Source: Geopsychrobacter sp. (GTDB lineage: Bacteria; Desulfobacterota; Desulfuromonadia; Desulfuromonadales; Geopsychrobacteraceae). Taken from it: a stretch of 8,112 bases of DNA. Both the position numbers and the translations under genes were made by a program. Positions 1 to 7,452 of this stretch are shown one piece after another (position 1 is the first letter of the stretch; every line of letters starts with the position of its first letter). The stretch is from contig JAUXIR010000056.1 of the NCBI GenBank assembly GCA_030620915.1, positions 1 through 8,112 on the forward strand, read 5' to 3'. The notes beneath the pieces were generated by a model. It worked only from the letters and a program-made list of their open reading frames with translations, did not search any database and was not told the origin of the DNA.

Positions 1-995
1 CGTCTGCGCAGAGCTGACATTTCACGACGCATTTCGGGCAACTTCCCGAAGATAAGCGATGATTTGAGCCATTGTTTATGCGGTATCGCCGGTGTGCCGG
101 AGTAAACCTGCCCCCCTTCGAGGTCCTGGGTCGCCCCGCCCTTCCCGGCGATGGTGATGTTATCGCCCAACTTGACATGTCCGGTGACGGCCGACTGGCC
201 GCCGAAGGTCGCATGACGCCCGATACGACTACTGCCGGAGATACCGGTCTGGGCCGCGATGACCGAATCTTCACCGACCACCACGTTATGCCCAATCTGC
301 ACCATGTTGTCGAGTTTGCAGCCTTTTTTGATCCGCGTTTCGCCGAGCGCAGCACGGTCGATACAGGTGCAGGAACCGATCTCGACATCATCCTCAAGCA
401 CAACGATCCCGACCTGCGGAATCTTGAAATAAGACTCGCCATCGGGCGCAAAGCCGAAGCCATCGGAGCCGATGACCGCTCCGGGTTGCAAAATCACCCG
501 GTTGCCGATCCGGGTCTGTTCCCGAACCAAACAACCAGCGTGAATCAAACAATCCTGTCCGATCTCAACATCGTCGTAGATCACAACATTGGGGAAAAGC
601 ATGGAGTTGTCACCAATGACCACATTTTCGCCGATAACACACCCGGGATAAATGCTGACGTTCTGACCTATTTTTGCCGTTTTTGCGACAGAGGCACCCG
701 GCGCAATCCCAACGCTGCGATAGGTCTCTCCACGCAACTCGGTCTGGATTTTTGCAAAGGCCAGGTAGGGGTTGCTGCAAACCAGCAGATTTGTCCCCGC
801 CGCCTCAATCCCTGCGGCAACAATAATCGCCGAGGCCTGACACTTCTCCAGGTAGGGCAGATACTTCGGGTTGGTCAGAAAAGTCAGATCACCCTCAACG
901 GCCTGATCGATTGTCATGACCCGACCGATCTCAACCAGAGGATCACCGACCACCTGTCCACCAACCAACTCAGCTAATTCTTCAAGTTTGGTCAT
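1..995 (-). CDS. lpxD: UDP-3-O-acylglucosamine N-acyltransferase LpxD (3' end cut by window edge)
   Basis: LpxD transfers a 3-hydroxyacyl chain from acyl-ACP to the 2-amino group of UDP-3-O-acyl-glucosamine, the third step of lipid A synthesis, at the cytoplasmic side of the inner membrane. I translated the frame by hand: it is open from the ATG at 995 to the window edge, giving 331 residues against about 340-350 for the family, so only about 10-15 are missing. The N-terminal uridine-binding domain begins [14 protein letters not shown] left-handed beta-helix of hexapeptide repeats follows (for example [22 protein letters not shown]). Family hallmarks are [20 protein letters not shown] and [11 protein letters not shown], whose His236 matches the catalytic His of E. 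coli LpxD (His239). The C-terminal helix begins near [20 protein letters not shown]. The start lies 14 nt after the skp stop. The Shine-Dalgarno is weak, so translational coupling to skp is possible. No frameshift was seen. Confidence 0.97.
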   Translation of the reverse strand, partial: MTKLEELAELVGGQVVGDPLVEIGRVMTIDQAVEGDLTFLTNPKYLPYLEKCQASAIIVAAGIEAAGTNLLVCSNPYLAFAKIQTELRGETYRSVGIAPGASVAKTAKIGQNVSIYPGCVIGENVVIGDNSMLFPNVVIYDDVEIGQDCLIHAGCLVREQTRIGNRVILQPGAVIGSDGFGFAPDGESYFKIPQVGIVVLEDDVEIGSCTCIDRAALGETRIKKGCKLDNMVQIGHNVVVGEDSVIAAQTGISGSSRIGRHATFGGQSAVTGHVKLGDNITIAGKGGATQDLEGGQVYSGTPAIPHKQWLKSSLIFGKLPEMRREMSALRR

Positions 996-1009
996 CTCAA
1001 CAAAACCGA

Positions 1010-1513
1010 TCAGTTGCTGGAGTTATAGGCCTTGATCACGTCATCGGTCAGATCGACGCTGGAATCGCCGTAGATGATGGAGCTTTCGCTCTTCTCAAGC
1101 ACGACCGCATAGCCCTTCTCCTTGCCGATCTTACGCGTCATCTTGAGGATACTATCGATGATGCGCTTAGTAAAATCAGCGTCTTTCTGCTGCAACTCTT
1201 CCTGGATATCCTTGGCAAAACGCTGAAATTCCTTGGCACGCTGCTGGAATTCGCGCTCTTTTTTGCTGCGGGCCTCATCCGAGAGCAGAACGGCCTGCTT
1301 CTCAAGCTCCTTCCTCATCTCCTTGAGGAGATCTTGTTCGGCAGCCACTTTCGCTTCATATTTCTTGACCTGCTGGCCGATCTCAGCCTTGGCCTTGACC
1401 CCGGCATCGCTTAGATTCAAGGCCTTTTGCAAATCGATAAAAGCGACCCCACCGGTCGCAAAAGCGCTTGAGGCAATAAATAACATAATGACGGCTAAGC
1501 CAATTTTCTTCAT
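1010..1513 (-). CDS. skp: Periplasmic OmpH/Skp-family chaperone
   Basis: Skp (OmpH) is a trimeric periplasmic chaperone that holds unfolded outer-membrane proteins between the Sec translocon and the BAM complex. The 167-residue product fits the family (E. coli Skp is about 160). It has a signal peptide at residues 1-19 (MKK, a hydrophobic core, then AFA before the likely cut). A short beta-strand segment, [10 protein letters not shown] (23-32), follows; it is typical of the trimerisation body. Residues about 36-130 are rich in Lys, Glu and Gln and are predicted to form the long coiled-coil tentacle. The C-terminal part, [17 protein letters not shown], returns to the body domain. GGAG sits 8 nt before the ATG. 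The gene lies 26 nt after bamA and 14 nt before lpxD, the classic bamA-skp-lpxD arrangement, which supports the call despite low sequence conservation in this family. Confidence 0.95.
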   Translation of the reverse strand: MKKIGLAVIMLFIASSAFATGGVAFIDLQKALNLSDAGVKAKAEIGQQVKKYEAKVAAEQDLLKEMRKELEKQAVLLSDEARSKKEREFQQRAKEFQRFAKDIQEELQQKDADFTKRIIDSILKMTRKIGKEKGYAVVLEKSESSIIYGDSSVDLTDDVIKAYNSSN

Positions 1514-1539
1514 CTGTATTTCTCCGTTATTGATAAAAA

Positions 1540-3795
1540 TTAAAAGAAAGAACCGATACTGAACTCGAAGATCGAACTTTTTTCCTCGCCACGCGGGTCA
1601 AGATTGTATCCCCATTCGAATCTGAGTGGACCCAGCGGACTCAACCAACGAATCCCGTAACCGGCGCTATAGCGCATATCGGTGAAATAGTCTTCATTCT
1701 CCCGCCAGGCATTGCCGCCGTCCACAAAGAACAGGCCCTTCAACTTGTATTCTTCACTGATCGGAAAGAGGAGTTCCAGGTTGAAAAAAGCGGCCTTCTG
1801 CCCGCCGATAAAGGATTCAATACCCGTAACTGGATCCGTATCCGTGGGGCCCAGTTCACGCGTATTGAAGCCACGCACCGAACGCAGGCCGCCGAGAAAG
1901 ATTCTTTCACTGATCGGGATCTCGGCATCGGAGGTCTTGACGACATAACCGATATCGCCGTTAAGCGAGAGGACGGCCTTCCAGAACAGCGGGAAGAAAT
2001 GACGGTGGCTGAGCTCAAACTTGGCAAACTTATCGGTACCGCCAAGGCCAGCATATTCCGCCGAAAAAGCCGTGACCCCGCCGCGGGATGGATCCAGGCG
2101 GTAATCGGTGGTATTCCGACTCAGGGTACCGGTCAGCGATGAAAGAACCGAGGCGCCCTCCTGATCCTGAATCGTCGAACTGGCATCAACACTGACATCG
2201 AAGATATCTTTTTCCTCATAACGGTAGGTCACAAGCCCCCGGGAAAATCTTCCCAGCGGATGACCCACTTTCAGTGCGCCACCGGTCGCCTTTTCGGAGA
2301 AGTCGGTCCAATCCCGCTCGGTCTTGTAGAGATCGAAACCAGCGGTCCAGCGCGTATCCAAGAAGTAGGGATCGGTCAAGCCGAGGCGATAGAGCTGAGA
2401 GGCACCACCGAGTGTCGCCGAGGCATCCAGTTTGAGACCGTAGCCCATAAAGTTGGCTTGCGAGATCGAGCCTTGCGCAATGAGCTTGTCCACCGAAGAA
2501 TAGCCTGCGCCGATGGTAAAACTGCCGGTTGGCTTTTCGGACACCTCGATATCAAGCTGATTGGTACTGCTGCTGCTCCCCTCACTGACCGAAACATTGA
2601 TCTCTTCGAAAAAACCAAGGTTACGCAGGCGATTACGACTGCTTTTAATCCTGCTCGCACTATACAGGTCGCCTTCGACCAGCGATAACTCACGGCGGAT
2701 AACCTTGTCACGGGTTATGGTGTTGCCGCGAATATTTATTTTTTCAATATGGATCAACTCCCCCTGTTCAATACTCAGCTTGAGGTCAATCGTCAGTTCT
2801 TCCGGGTCCTTGCTGGTAAAAGGGACGACATTGGCATTGGCATAGCCCAGGTCGGCATAGAGATCGGTCAATCTCAAGACCGAAGTGCGTAAATCAGTGC
2901 GGCTGAAAACCGCACCCTCTTTGAGGGTCAGCAGTGCATCGAGTTCCTTGCGCGGTTTGATCAGATCCCCCGCGATACGCAGCTTGCCGGTGCTATACTG
3001 CGGCCCTTCATCGACTTCGATCAGCAGCTTCATCCGCTTATCGTCATCAACCATACTGATTTGCGGTTGCTTGATTTTCACATCCATATAGCCACGATCG
3101 AAATAGAACGCGCTCAACAGATCAAGATCATACTGAAGCTGATCAGCCTTATAGGTTCCACGCCCGGTCATCCAGGACCAGATCCAGCGCTTCTTGGTCG
3201 TCATCACCTTGGCCAGGAGATCGCTGTCGATGAGCTGATTCCCCTCAAAGACGATCTCATCGATCAGGATTTTCTGGCCTTCTTCAATATGAAAGGTCAA
3301 CAGGCTTTCATTGCGCTCATCCGTTTTCAATTCAGGGGTGATCTTGACGGCGTGGTAGCCTTCGATGCGATAGCTCTCCTCGAGCGCGGCAACAGACTTT
3401 TTCACCTCGACGGGATCGTAGATCTCCGGCGCCTTGATGGTAACCAGCGGCCGCAGCTTCTCTTCTGTGAGCTTTTTTGCGCCGGCAAAACGGATCTCAC
3501 GCACCAGAGGGCGTTCATGGACGATAAAGACCAGGACCTTTTCACTCCCCTCTTCACGCAGTTCTGCCGAGATATCATCAAAATGACCCAGTTTGAAGAT
3601 CGCCTGAAGGTCACGATCGATATCATCAAGCGTCACCTCCTGGTCGGGACGTACGCTCAGAACCGCACGCACCCTGGCACCATCGACACGCTCATTCCCC
3701 TCCAACTGAATGTCGGTCAGTTTTATGCTGTCGGCATAGGCTGCAGGTGTAATCAGAAACAAGACCAAGAAGGTCAGAAAAAGTCGACGAATCAT
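1540..3795 (-). CDS. bamA: Outer membrane protein assembly factor BamA (Omp85 family)
   Basis: BamA is the core of the BAM complex and folds and inserts beta-barrel proteins into the outer membrane. The product is 751 residues from the ATG at 3795, shorter than E. coli BamA (810). A signal peptide ends near PAAYA (about residue 22). Five POTRA domains follow, each recognisable by an xIxFxGN-like strand: IQLEGNERV (about 30), IRFAGAKKL (about 102), IVFEGNQLI (about 181), LRIAGDLI (about 272) and INIRGNTIT (about 353). The 16-strand barrel runs from about 421 to the end and contains the Omp85 loop-6 VRGF motif at about 640-643. The protein ends FEFSIGSFF, with the terminal Phe expected of an outer-membrane beta-signal. 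A TTG at 3798 adds one residue and has better spacing to the Shine-Dalgarno (8 versus 11 nt), so the exact start is uncertain by one codon. skp and lpxD follow; a promoter precedes it. Confidence 0.98.
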   Translation of the reverse strand: MIRRLFLTFLVLFLITPAAYADSIKLTDIQLEGNERVDGARVRAVLSVRPDQEVTLDDIDRDLQAIFKLGHFDDISAELREEGSEKVLVFIVHERPLVREIRFAGAKKLTEEKLRPLVTIKAPEIYDPVEVKKSVAALEESYRIEGYHAVKITPELKTDERNESLLTFHIEEGQKILIDEIVFEGNQLIDSDLLAKVMTTKKRWIWSWMTGRGTYKADQLQYDLDLLSAFYFDRGYMDVKIKQPQISMVDDDKRMKLLIEVDEGPQYSTGKLRIAGDLIKPRKELDALLTLKEGAVFSRTDLRTSVLRLTDLYADLGYANANVVPFTSKDPEELTIDLKLSIEQGELIHIEKINIRGNTITRDKVIRRELSLVEGDLYSASRIKSSRNRLRNLGFFEEINVSVSEGSSSSTNQLDIEVSEKPTGSFTIGAGYSSVDKLIAQGSISQANFMGYGLKLDASATLGGASQLYRLGLTDPYFLDTRWTAGFDLYKTERDWTDFSEKATGGALKVGHPLGRFSRGLVTYRYEEKDIFDVSVDASSTIQDQEGASVLSSLTGTLSRNTTDYRLDPSRGGVTAFSAEYAGLGGTDKFAKFELSHRHFFPLFWKAVLSLNGDIGYVVKTSDAEIPISERIFLGGLRSVRGFNTRELGPTDTDPVTGIESFIGGQKAAFFNLELLFPISEEYKLKGLFFVDGGNAWRENEDYFTDMRYSAGYGIRWLSPLGPLRFEWGYNLDPRGEEKSSIFEFSIGSFF

Positions 3796-3804
3796 CAAAA
3801 CTAG

Positions 3805-3812
3805 CTTCCCTT
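3805..3812 (-). promoter_or_regulatory. Ribosome binding site of bamA
   Basis: AAGGGAAG on the minus strand. Its GGGA core lies 11 nt from the ATG at 3795 and 8 nt from an in-frame TTG at 3798. The TTG spacing is closer to the optimum, while ATG is the stronger codon. The two choices differ by a single residue at the start of the signal peptide. Confidence 0.6.
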
Positions 3813-3837
3813 TAAATAATTAAGCGGAAAAAAAGCG

Positions 3838-3866
3838 ATTATAGGGATTTGCCACCGGTAGTTCAA
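3838..3866 (-). promoter_or_regulatory. Sigma70-like promoter upstream of bamA
   Basis: On the minus strand TTGAAC (3861-3866, 4 of 6 matches to TTGACA) is followed by exactly 17 nt and then TATAAT (3838-3843, 6 of 6). Transcription would begin near 3831 and leave a leader of about 35 nt before bamA. The -35 box starts only 2 nt after the lolD stop codon, in the one wide gap of the cluster. It should drive bamA-skp-lpxD independently of the lysS promoter. The sequence match is direct; promoter activity is inferred. Confidence 0.7.
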
Positions 3867-3868
3867 CT

Positions 3869-4546
3869 TCAATTCAGATCATCGGCCGTGATTCGGCCAT
3901 CCTCGATACGCACGACCCGGTCCATCTGCGCCGCAATCTGGTCGTTATGGGTCACGATAACCATCGTCAGGTTGTGGCTGCAATGTAATTTATCGAGCAG
4001 GGCAAAGATTTCCGCCGAGGTGCGACAATCGAGGTTCCCGGTCGGTTCATCGGCCAATAACAAACGCGGCTTTTGAATCAAGGCCCGTGCGATCGCGACC
4101 CGTTGTTGCTCGCCACCCGAGAGGGCGCCGGGTTTATGCTCAAGACGTTCTTTGAGCCCGACCTCGGTCAGGATTTCAGCCGCAGGAATCCGCGCCTGGG
4201 CACGTGACTGTCCGGCGATCAACAACGGCATCATCACGTTTTCCAGCGCAGTAAATTCCGGCAGAAGCTGATGAAACTGAAAGACAAAACCGATGGTACG
4301 GTTACGAAAGGCATCGAGCTCAGAGCCTTTCAGCGCAAAGAGGTTCTTCTTTTCGAACAGCACTTCACCGCTACTCGGATGATCGAGACCACCGATGATA
4401 TGCATCAGTGTCGTCTTGCCGGCCCCGGAGCTGCCAACCACCGCGATCCGCTGACCCAGCTCAACATGCAGGTCGATATCGTGCAAAACCTGCAACTGGC
4501 CGTTGACGGTGGAGAATGACTTGTTTAAACCGCTGATCCGAATCAT
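3869..4546 (-). CDS. lolD: Lipoprotein-releasing ABC transporter ATPase LolD
   Basis: LolD is the cytoplasmic ATPase of the Lol system; its ATP hydrolysis drives release of outer-membrane lipoproteins from the inner membrane to LolA. The 225-residue product shows Walker A GSSGAGKTT (38-46), Q-loop Gln90, ABC signature LSGGEQQR (142-149), Walker B LLLADEP (162-168) and H-loop His200 (VTHN). The stretch after the Q-loop, FHQLLPEFTALENV (91-104), closely resembles the equivalent segment of characterised LolD proteins, which separates it from MacB- or FtsE-like ATPases. An AGGA Shine-Dalgarno lies about 8 nt before the ATG. The gene follows the permease gene by 24 nt, as expected for partners of one transporter. 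The 73-nt gap after it contains the bamA promoter. Confidence 0.95.
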   Translation of the reverse strand: MIRISGLNKSFSTVNGQLQVLHDIDLHVELGQRIAVVGSSGAGKTTLMHIIGGLDHPSSGEVLFEKKNLFALKGSELDAFRNRTIGFVFQFHQLLPEFTALENVMMPLLIAGQSRAQARIPAAEILTEVGLKERLEHKPGALSGGEQQRVAIARALIQKPRLLLADEPTGNLDCRTSAEIFALLDKLHCSHNLTMVIVTHNDQIAAQMDRVVRIEDGRITADDLN

Positions 4547-4570
4547 TGCGTTCCTATCCTTGCACCTGCA

Positions 4571-5821
4571 TCATTCGTAACGCAGCGCTTCGGCCGGGTC
4601 CATGCGTGAGGCCCGCCAGGCCGGGTAAACAGTCGCCGCCAGCGAAATGGCCAGCGCAATAACCACCACGGCCAAGACATCGGAAACGACGATTTCCGAG
4701 GGGAAATGCTCCATGCCGTAAACCGCCTGATCGAAGATCCGAATCTCGAAGGTCGCTTCCAGCAGCTTGATAAGGGAATCGGCATAATAGGCCAGACCCA
4801 CGCCGAACAGCGTCCCGAGCGATGTCCCCAACACGCCGATGATCGCCCCTTCGAACACAAAAATCTTCATGATACTGCGGGCATTGGCCCCCAGGGCACG
4901 CAAAATTGCAATATCGCGGTTCTTCTCCATGACGACCATGATCAGGGTCGTGGCGATATTGAACGCCGCAACCAGGACGATGATCGCCAGCACGATAAAG
5001 AGTCCCAGCTTTTCAAGCTTGAGCGCACTCAGGAATGAACCATAGAGGCTCTGCCAGGGGCGGATGATGTAGGGAAAACCGAACTGCCGGCTCAACTCGG
5101 CGGAGACCTGTGGCGCCTGATCAAAGCGTTTCACTTCGATCTCGATCCCGGTAACCTCTCCGGGTGACTCAAAGAACTGTTGCGCGGTCTCAAGATTGAT
5201 ATAGGCGAAGAAGCTATCGATCAGGCTGCTCGGTTTTTCAAAGATGCCGACAATCCGAAACGGCTTCATCTTGGGGATCATACCGAAGGGCGTAATGTTG
5301 AACAGCGGTGGGATCACATTGACATTGTCGCCGACCGCGACCCCGAGGCTGGTCGCGGTATCGAGGCCGATAATGATCCCGGGACGTTCGAGATTGTCGC
5401 CGAAGACGCCGTCGATGGGGTCGAGATCTCCCCTTTTGAGCAGTTTCTGGCCGAAGACCTTATGTTCGATCTCGACCCCTTTGACACTGACCGCCGCGAC
5501 ATTGCCATGCGACAACAGCATCGCCTCACGCGAGACGAAGGGGGTCACCGACACAACCTCGGGCAGCTTGCGCGCCGCGTCGACCAGTTCCTGACGTTCA
5601 CTGATCCCCTCACCGAAGCGCTGTGCCAGCACATGGGGGACGTTGCCGAGGATCTGCTGGCGAACACCGTTGGTAAAACCGGTCATCACCGCCAGCACCA
5701 GAATCAGCGCAGCAACACCCAACATCACCCCGAAGATCGAGATGAAGGAGATCACCGAGATAAAGGTCTGCTTACGCTTGGCGCGCAGGTAGCGCAGACT
5801 GACGAACCATTCAAATGACAT
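4571..5821 (-). CDS. lolC: Lipoprotein-releasing ABC transporter permease, LolC/LolE family
   Basis: This is the membrane subunit of the Lol transporter, which extracts lipoproteins from the outer leaflet of the inner membrane. The 416 residues match the family (about 400-415). The topology is four helices: TM1 at about 22-46, a large periplasmic domain at about 50-270, and TM2, TM3 and TM4 at about 272-296, 319-345 and 379-400. The N-terminus SLRYLRAKRKQTFISVISFIS and the C-terminus ASRMDPAEALRYE are family hallmarks. The periplasmic segment VIPPLFNITPFGMIPK (169-184) resembles the Pro-rich Hook loop by which LolC binds LolA. Only one LolC/E gene accompanies lolD, so the protein may act as a homodimer like LolF; a separate lolE elsewhere in the genome cannot be excluded. 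It begins 14 nt after the lysS stop, with AGGA 9 nt before the ATG. Confidence 0.93.
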   Translation of the reverse strand: MSFEWFVSLRYLRAKRKQTFISVISFISIFGVMLGVAALILVLAVMTGFTNGVRQQILGNVPHVLAQRFGEGISERQELVDAARKLPEVVSVTPFVSREAMLLSHGNVAAVSVKGVEIEHKVFGQKLLKRGDLDPIDGVFGDNLERPGIIIGLDTATSLGVAVGDNVNVIPPLFNITPFGMIPKMKPFRIVGIFEKPSSLIDSFFAYINLETAQQFFESPGEVTGIEIEVKRFDQAPQVSAELSRQFGFPYIIRPWQSLYGSFLSALKLEKLGLFIVLAIIVLVAAFNIATTLIMVVMEKNRDIAILRALGANARSIMKIFVFEGAIIGVLGTSLGTLFGVGLAYYADSLIKLLEATFEIRIFDQAVYGMEHFPSEIVVSDVLAVVVIALAISLAATVYPAWRASRMDPAEALRYE

Positions 5822-5835
5822 CGGATCCGTTCCTG

Positions 5836-7320
5836 TCAGTCGGCTTCTGGCTTGAGTTGCGGGAAGAGGATCACGTCACGGATCGAGGCCGCATCGGTGA
5901 GCAACATGACCAGACGGTCGATACCGATTCCCTCGCCGGCGGTCGGCGGCAGGCCATGTTCCAGCGCGCGGATGTAATCATCATCCATGGCGTGGGCCTC
6001 ATCATCACCGGCAGCCTTCTCCTTAAGTTGCTGAAGAAAGCGCTCCTTCTGATCGATCGGATCGTTCAGCTCAGAGAAGGCGTTAGCCAGCTCGCGGCCG
6101 ACGACAAACAGCTCGAAACGATCAACCACCTCGGGGTTTTCATCGTTCTTACGCGACAGGGGTGAGATCTCGGTCGGGTACTCGGTAATAAAGGTCGGGT
6201 GCCAGAGCTTGGGTTCAACCACCACATCGAAAATTTCTGCCAGCAGCTTACCTGGTCCCATCGCCTTGTCGGGCTCGAGTCCCAGCTTCTCGGCATAGTT
6301 CCGCAGTTGTTCGACACTATCGAGGATCGACAGCTCGACCTCACCATACTTGGCGATCGACTCCTTCATGGTGAGACGGTCCCAGGGAGGAGTCAGATCG
6401 ACCTCTTTGCCGCCGTAGCTGATCTTCAAACCACCACAGATATCGCTGGCCAGGCTGCAGATCAACTCCTCGGTGTAATCCATCAGATCATGATAGGTCG
6501 CGTAGGCACGGTAAAATTCCATCATGGTGAACTCGGGATTATGCTGGATCGAAATCCCCTCATTGCGGAAGTTACGGTTGATCTCGAAGACCCGATCGAA
6601 GCCACCGACCACCAGCCGCTTCAGGTAGAGCTCAGGCGCAATGCGCAAACAGAGATCCATCTTCAGGGTATTGTGATGGGTGACAAAGGGGCGCGCCGTG
6701 GCTCCACCGGCAACCGGGTGCATCATCGGGGTCTCGACCTCGAGATAGCCGTTGTCAAGCATGTGATTGCGGATCAGAGTGACAATGCGGCTGCGCTTAT
6801 AGAACATCTCCCGGACTTCGTCGTTTGAGATCAGATCGAGATAACGTTGACGATAGCGGGTCTCAACATCGGTCAGGCCGTGCCATTTCTCCGGCAGCGG
6901 CAGCAATGATTTGGTCAGCAACTGGATACGCGCAGCACGCAATGAAAGCTCGTTGGTCTTGGTCCTGAAAGGCACCCCGACCACGCCGATAATATCGCCG
7001 ATATCGAACTTGCGAAAATGCCCGTAGTTCTCTTCGCCGATCTGGTCACGTGCCACATAGACCTGCAGACGGCCACTGCCATCCTGCAGTTGGATAAAGG
7101 CGGCCTTGCCGAAATCGCGACGCGCCATAATCCGCCCGGCGATGGCATAGCTCTCCTGACAATCCTGCAGGTGCTCGGCATCGTTATCGGCATGCAGTTC
7201 GGCGACCTCGGTGGTCTGGTGACTGGGGGTAAAATTGTTTGCGAAGGGATTGATCCCCGCAGCCCGGAAAGTTTCTACCTTCTCGCGGCGTTGCTGTAGG
7301 AGTTCGTTCAACTCTTCCAT
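5836..7320 (-). CDS. lysS: Lysyl-tRNA synthetase, class II
   Basis: LysS attaches lysine to tRNA-Lys in the cytoplasm using ATP. The 494-residue product is close to E. coli LysS (505). It has an N-terminal helix (MEELNELLQQRREKVETFRA), an OB-fold anticodon-binding domain at about 58-137 (AGRIMARRDFGKAAFIQLQD) and the class II catalytic core. Motif 1 is at about 176-202, ending YLEVETPMMHPVAGGA. Motif 2 is at about 244-270 (FEINRNFRNEGIS then HNPEFTMMEFY). Motif 3 is at about 461-475 (AGEGIGIDRLVMLLT, with the ATP-binding Arg469). RYRQRYLDL and SRKNDENPE are further lysyl-specific signatures. The gene heads the minus-strand cluster. A promoter-like site lies about 40 nt upstream, and AGGA lies 10 nt before the ATG. 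Start and stop fit tightly with the neighbours and nothing appears broken. Confidence 0.98.
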   Translation of the reverse strand: MEELNELLQQRREKVETFRAAGINPFANNFTPSHQTTEVAELHADNDAEHLQDCQESYAIAGRIMARRDFGKAAFIQLQDGSGRLQVYVARDQIGEENYGHFRKFDIGDIIGVVGVPFRTKTNELSLRAARIQLLTKSLLPLPEKWHGLTDVETRYRQRYLDLISNDEVREMFYKRSRIVTLIRNHMLDNGYLEVETPMMHPVAGGATARPFVTHHNTLKMDLCLRIAPELYLKRLVVGGFDRVFEINRNFRNEGISIQHNPEFTMMEFYRAYATYHDLMDYTEELICSLASDICGGLKISYGGKEVDLTPPWDRLTMKESIAKYGEVELSILDSVEQLRNYAEKLGLEPDKAMGPGKLLAEIFDVVVEPKLWHPTFITEYPTEISPLSRKNDENPEVVDRFELFVVGRELANAFSELNDPIDQKERFLQQLKEKAAGDDEAHAMDDDYIRALEHGLPPTAGEGIGIDRLVMLLTDAASIRDVILFPQLKPEAD

Positions 7321-7360
7321 GATTCTTCTATCCTTTTTTCAGTTGGCTCAAGTGCCGAAC

Positions 7361-7388
7361 ATTACCCTTTGCCACCGCGCTTCGTCAA
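7361..7388 (-). promoter_or_regulatory. Probable sigma70 promoter of the lysS-lol-bamA cluster
   Basis: On the minus strand TTGACG (7383-7388, 5 of 6) is followed by 16 nt and GGTAAT (7361-7366, 4 of 6, with the TAAT end intact). Transcription would start near 7354, giving a leader of about 34 nt to the lysS ATG. An alternative register, TAATGT with an 18-nt spacer, is weaker. The -35 box partly overlaps one arm of an inverted repeat (7378-7407). Activity is inferred from the motif only. Confidence 0.5.
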
Positions 7389-7407
7389 GCAGAAAGCCTG
7401 CGAAGCG
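7378..7407. repeat. Inverted repeat overlapping the lysS -35 box
   Basis: CGCTTCG (7378-7384) and CGAAGCG (7401-7407) are perfect 7-bp inverted arms separated by 16 nt. The left arm overlaps the first two bases of the -35 element. It could be an operator or simply chance symmetry in a GC-rich spacer; nothing in the sequence decides between them. Confidence 0.4.
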
Positions 7408-7418
7408 GCGCGGTCCAG

Positions 7419-7432
7419 CCTGCCGGGGCAGG
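7419..7432. repeat. GC-rich palindrome after the thioesterase gene
   Basis: CCTGCC, two G, GGCAGG: a 6-bp perfect inverted repeat with a 2-nt centre, about 20 nt beyond the thioesterase stop. It has no T-run on the minus strand, so it does not look like an intrinsic terminator. It could still act as a short stabilising or pausing hairpin at the 3' end of the thioesterase transcript. Confidence 0.4.
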
Positions 7433-7452
7433 GGTCTGTCCGGCTTGGCGGA

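Noticed and set aside
72..977. Long plus-strand open frame (301 codons) opposite lpxD
   Set aside because: It lies wholly antisense to a well-supported lpxD frame with catalytic motifs, resembles no family I know, and arises from the codon bias of the real gene.
3061..3804. Plus-strand open frame (247 codons) opposite the start of bamA
   Set aside because: It is antisense to the POTRA region of bamA; no ribosome site or recognisable domain was seen, and its composition (rich in His, Gln and Arg) is typical of a reverse-strand shadow.
5180..5818. Plus-strand open frame (212 codons) opposite the Lol permease
   Set aside because: It is a shadow of the permease gene, very rich in Asp, His, Arg and Gln, with no recognisable fold or start signal.
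6199..6828. Plus-strand open frame (209 codons) opposite lysS
   Set aside because: It is antisense to the LysS catalytic core, which has all class II motifs; no independent support.
7419..7432. Intrinsic terminator for the thioesterase gene
   Set aside because: The palindrome has a 2-nt centre and no T-run after it on the minus strand, so the terminator label is not supported.
7321..7452. T-box or lysine riboswitch upstream of lysS
   Set aside because: The leader after the likely promoter is only about 34 nt, too short for either, and no terminator/antiterminator pair is visible.
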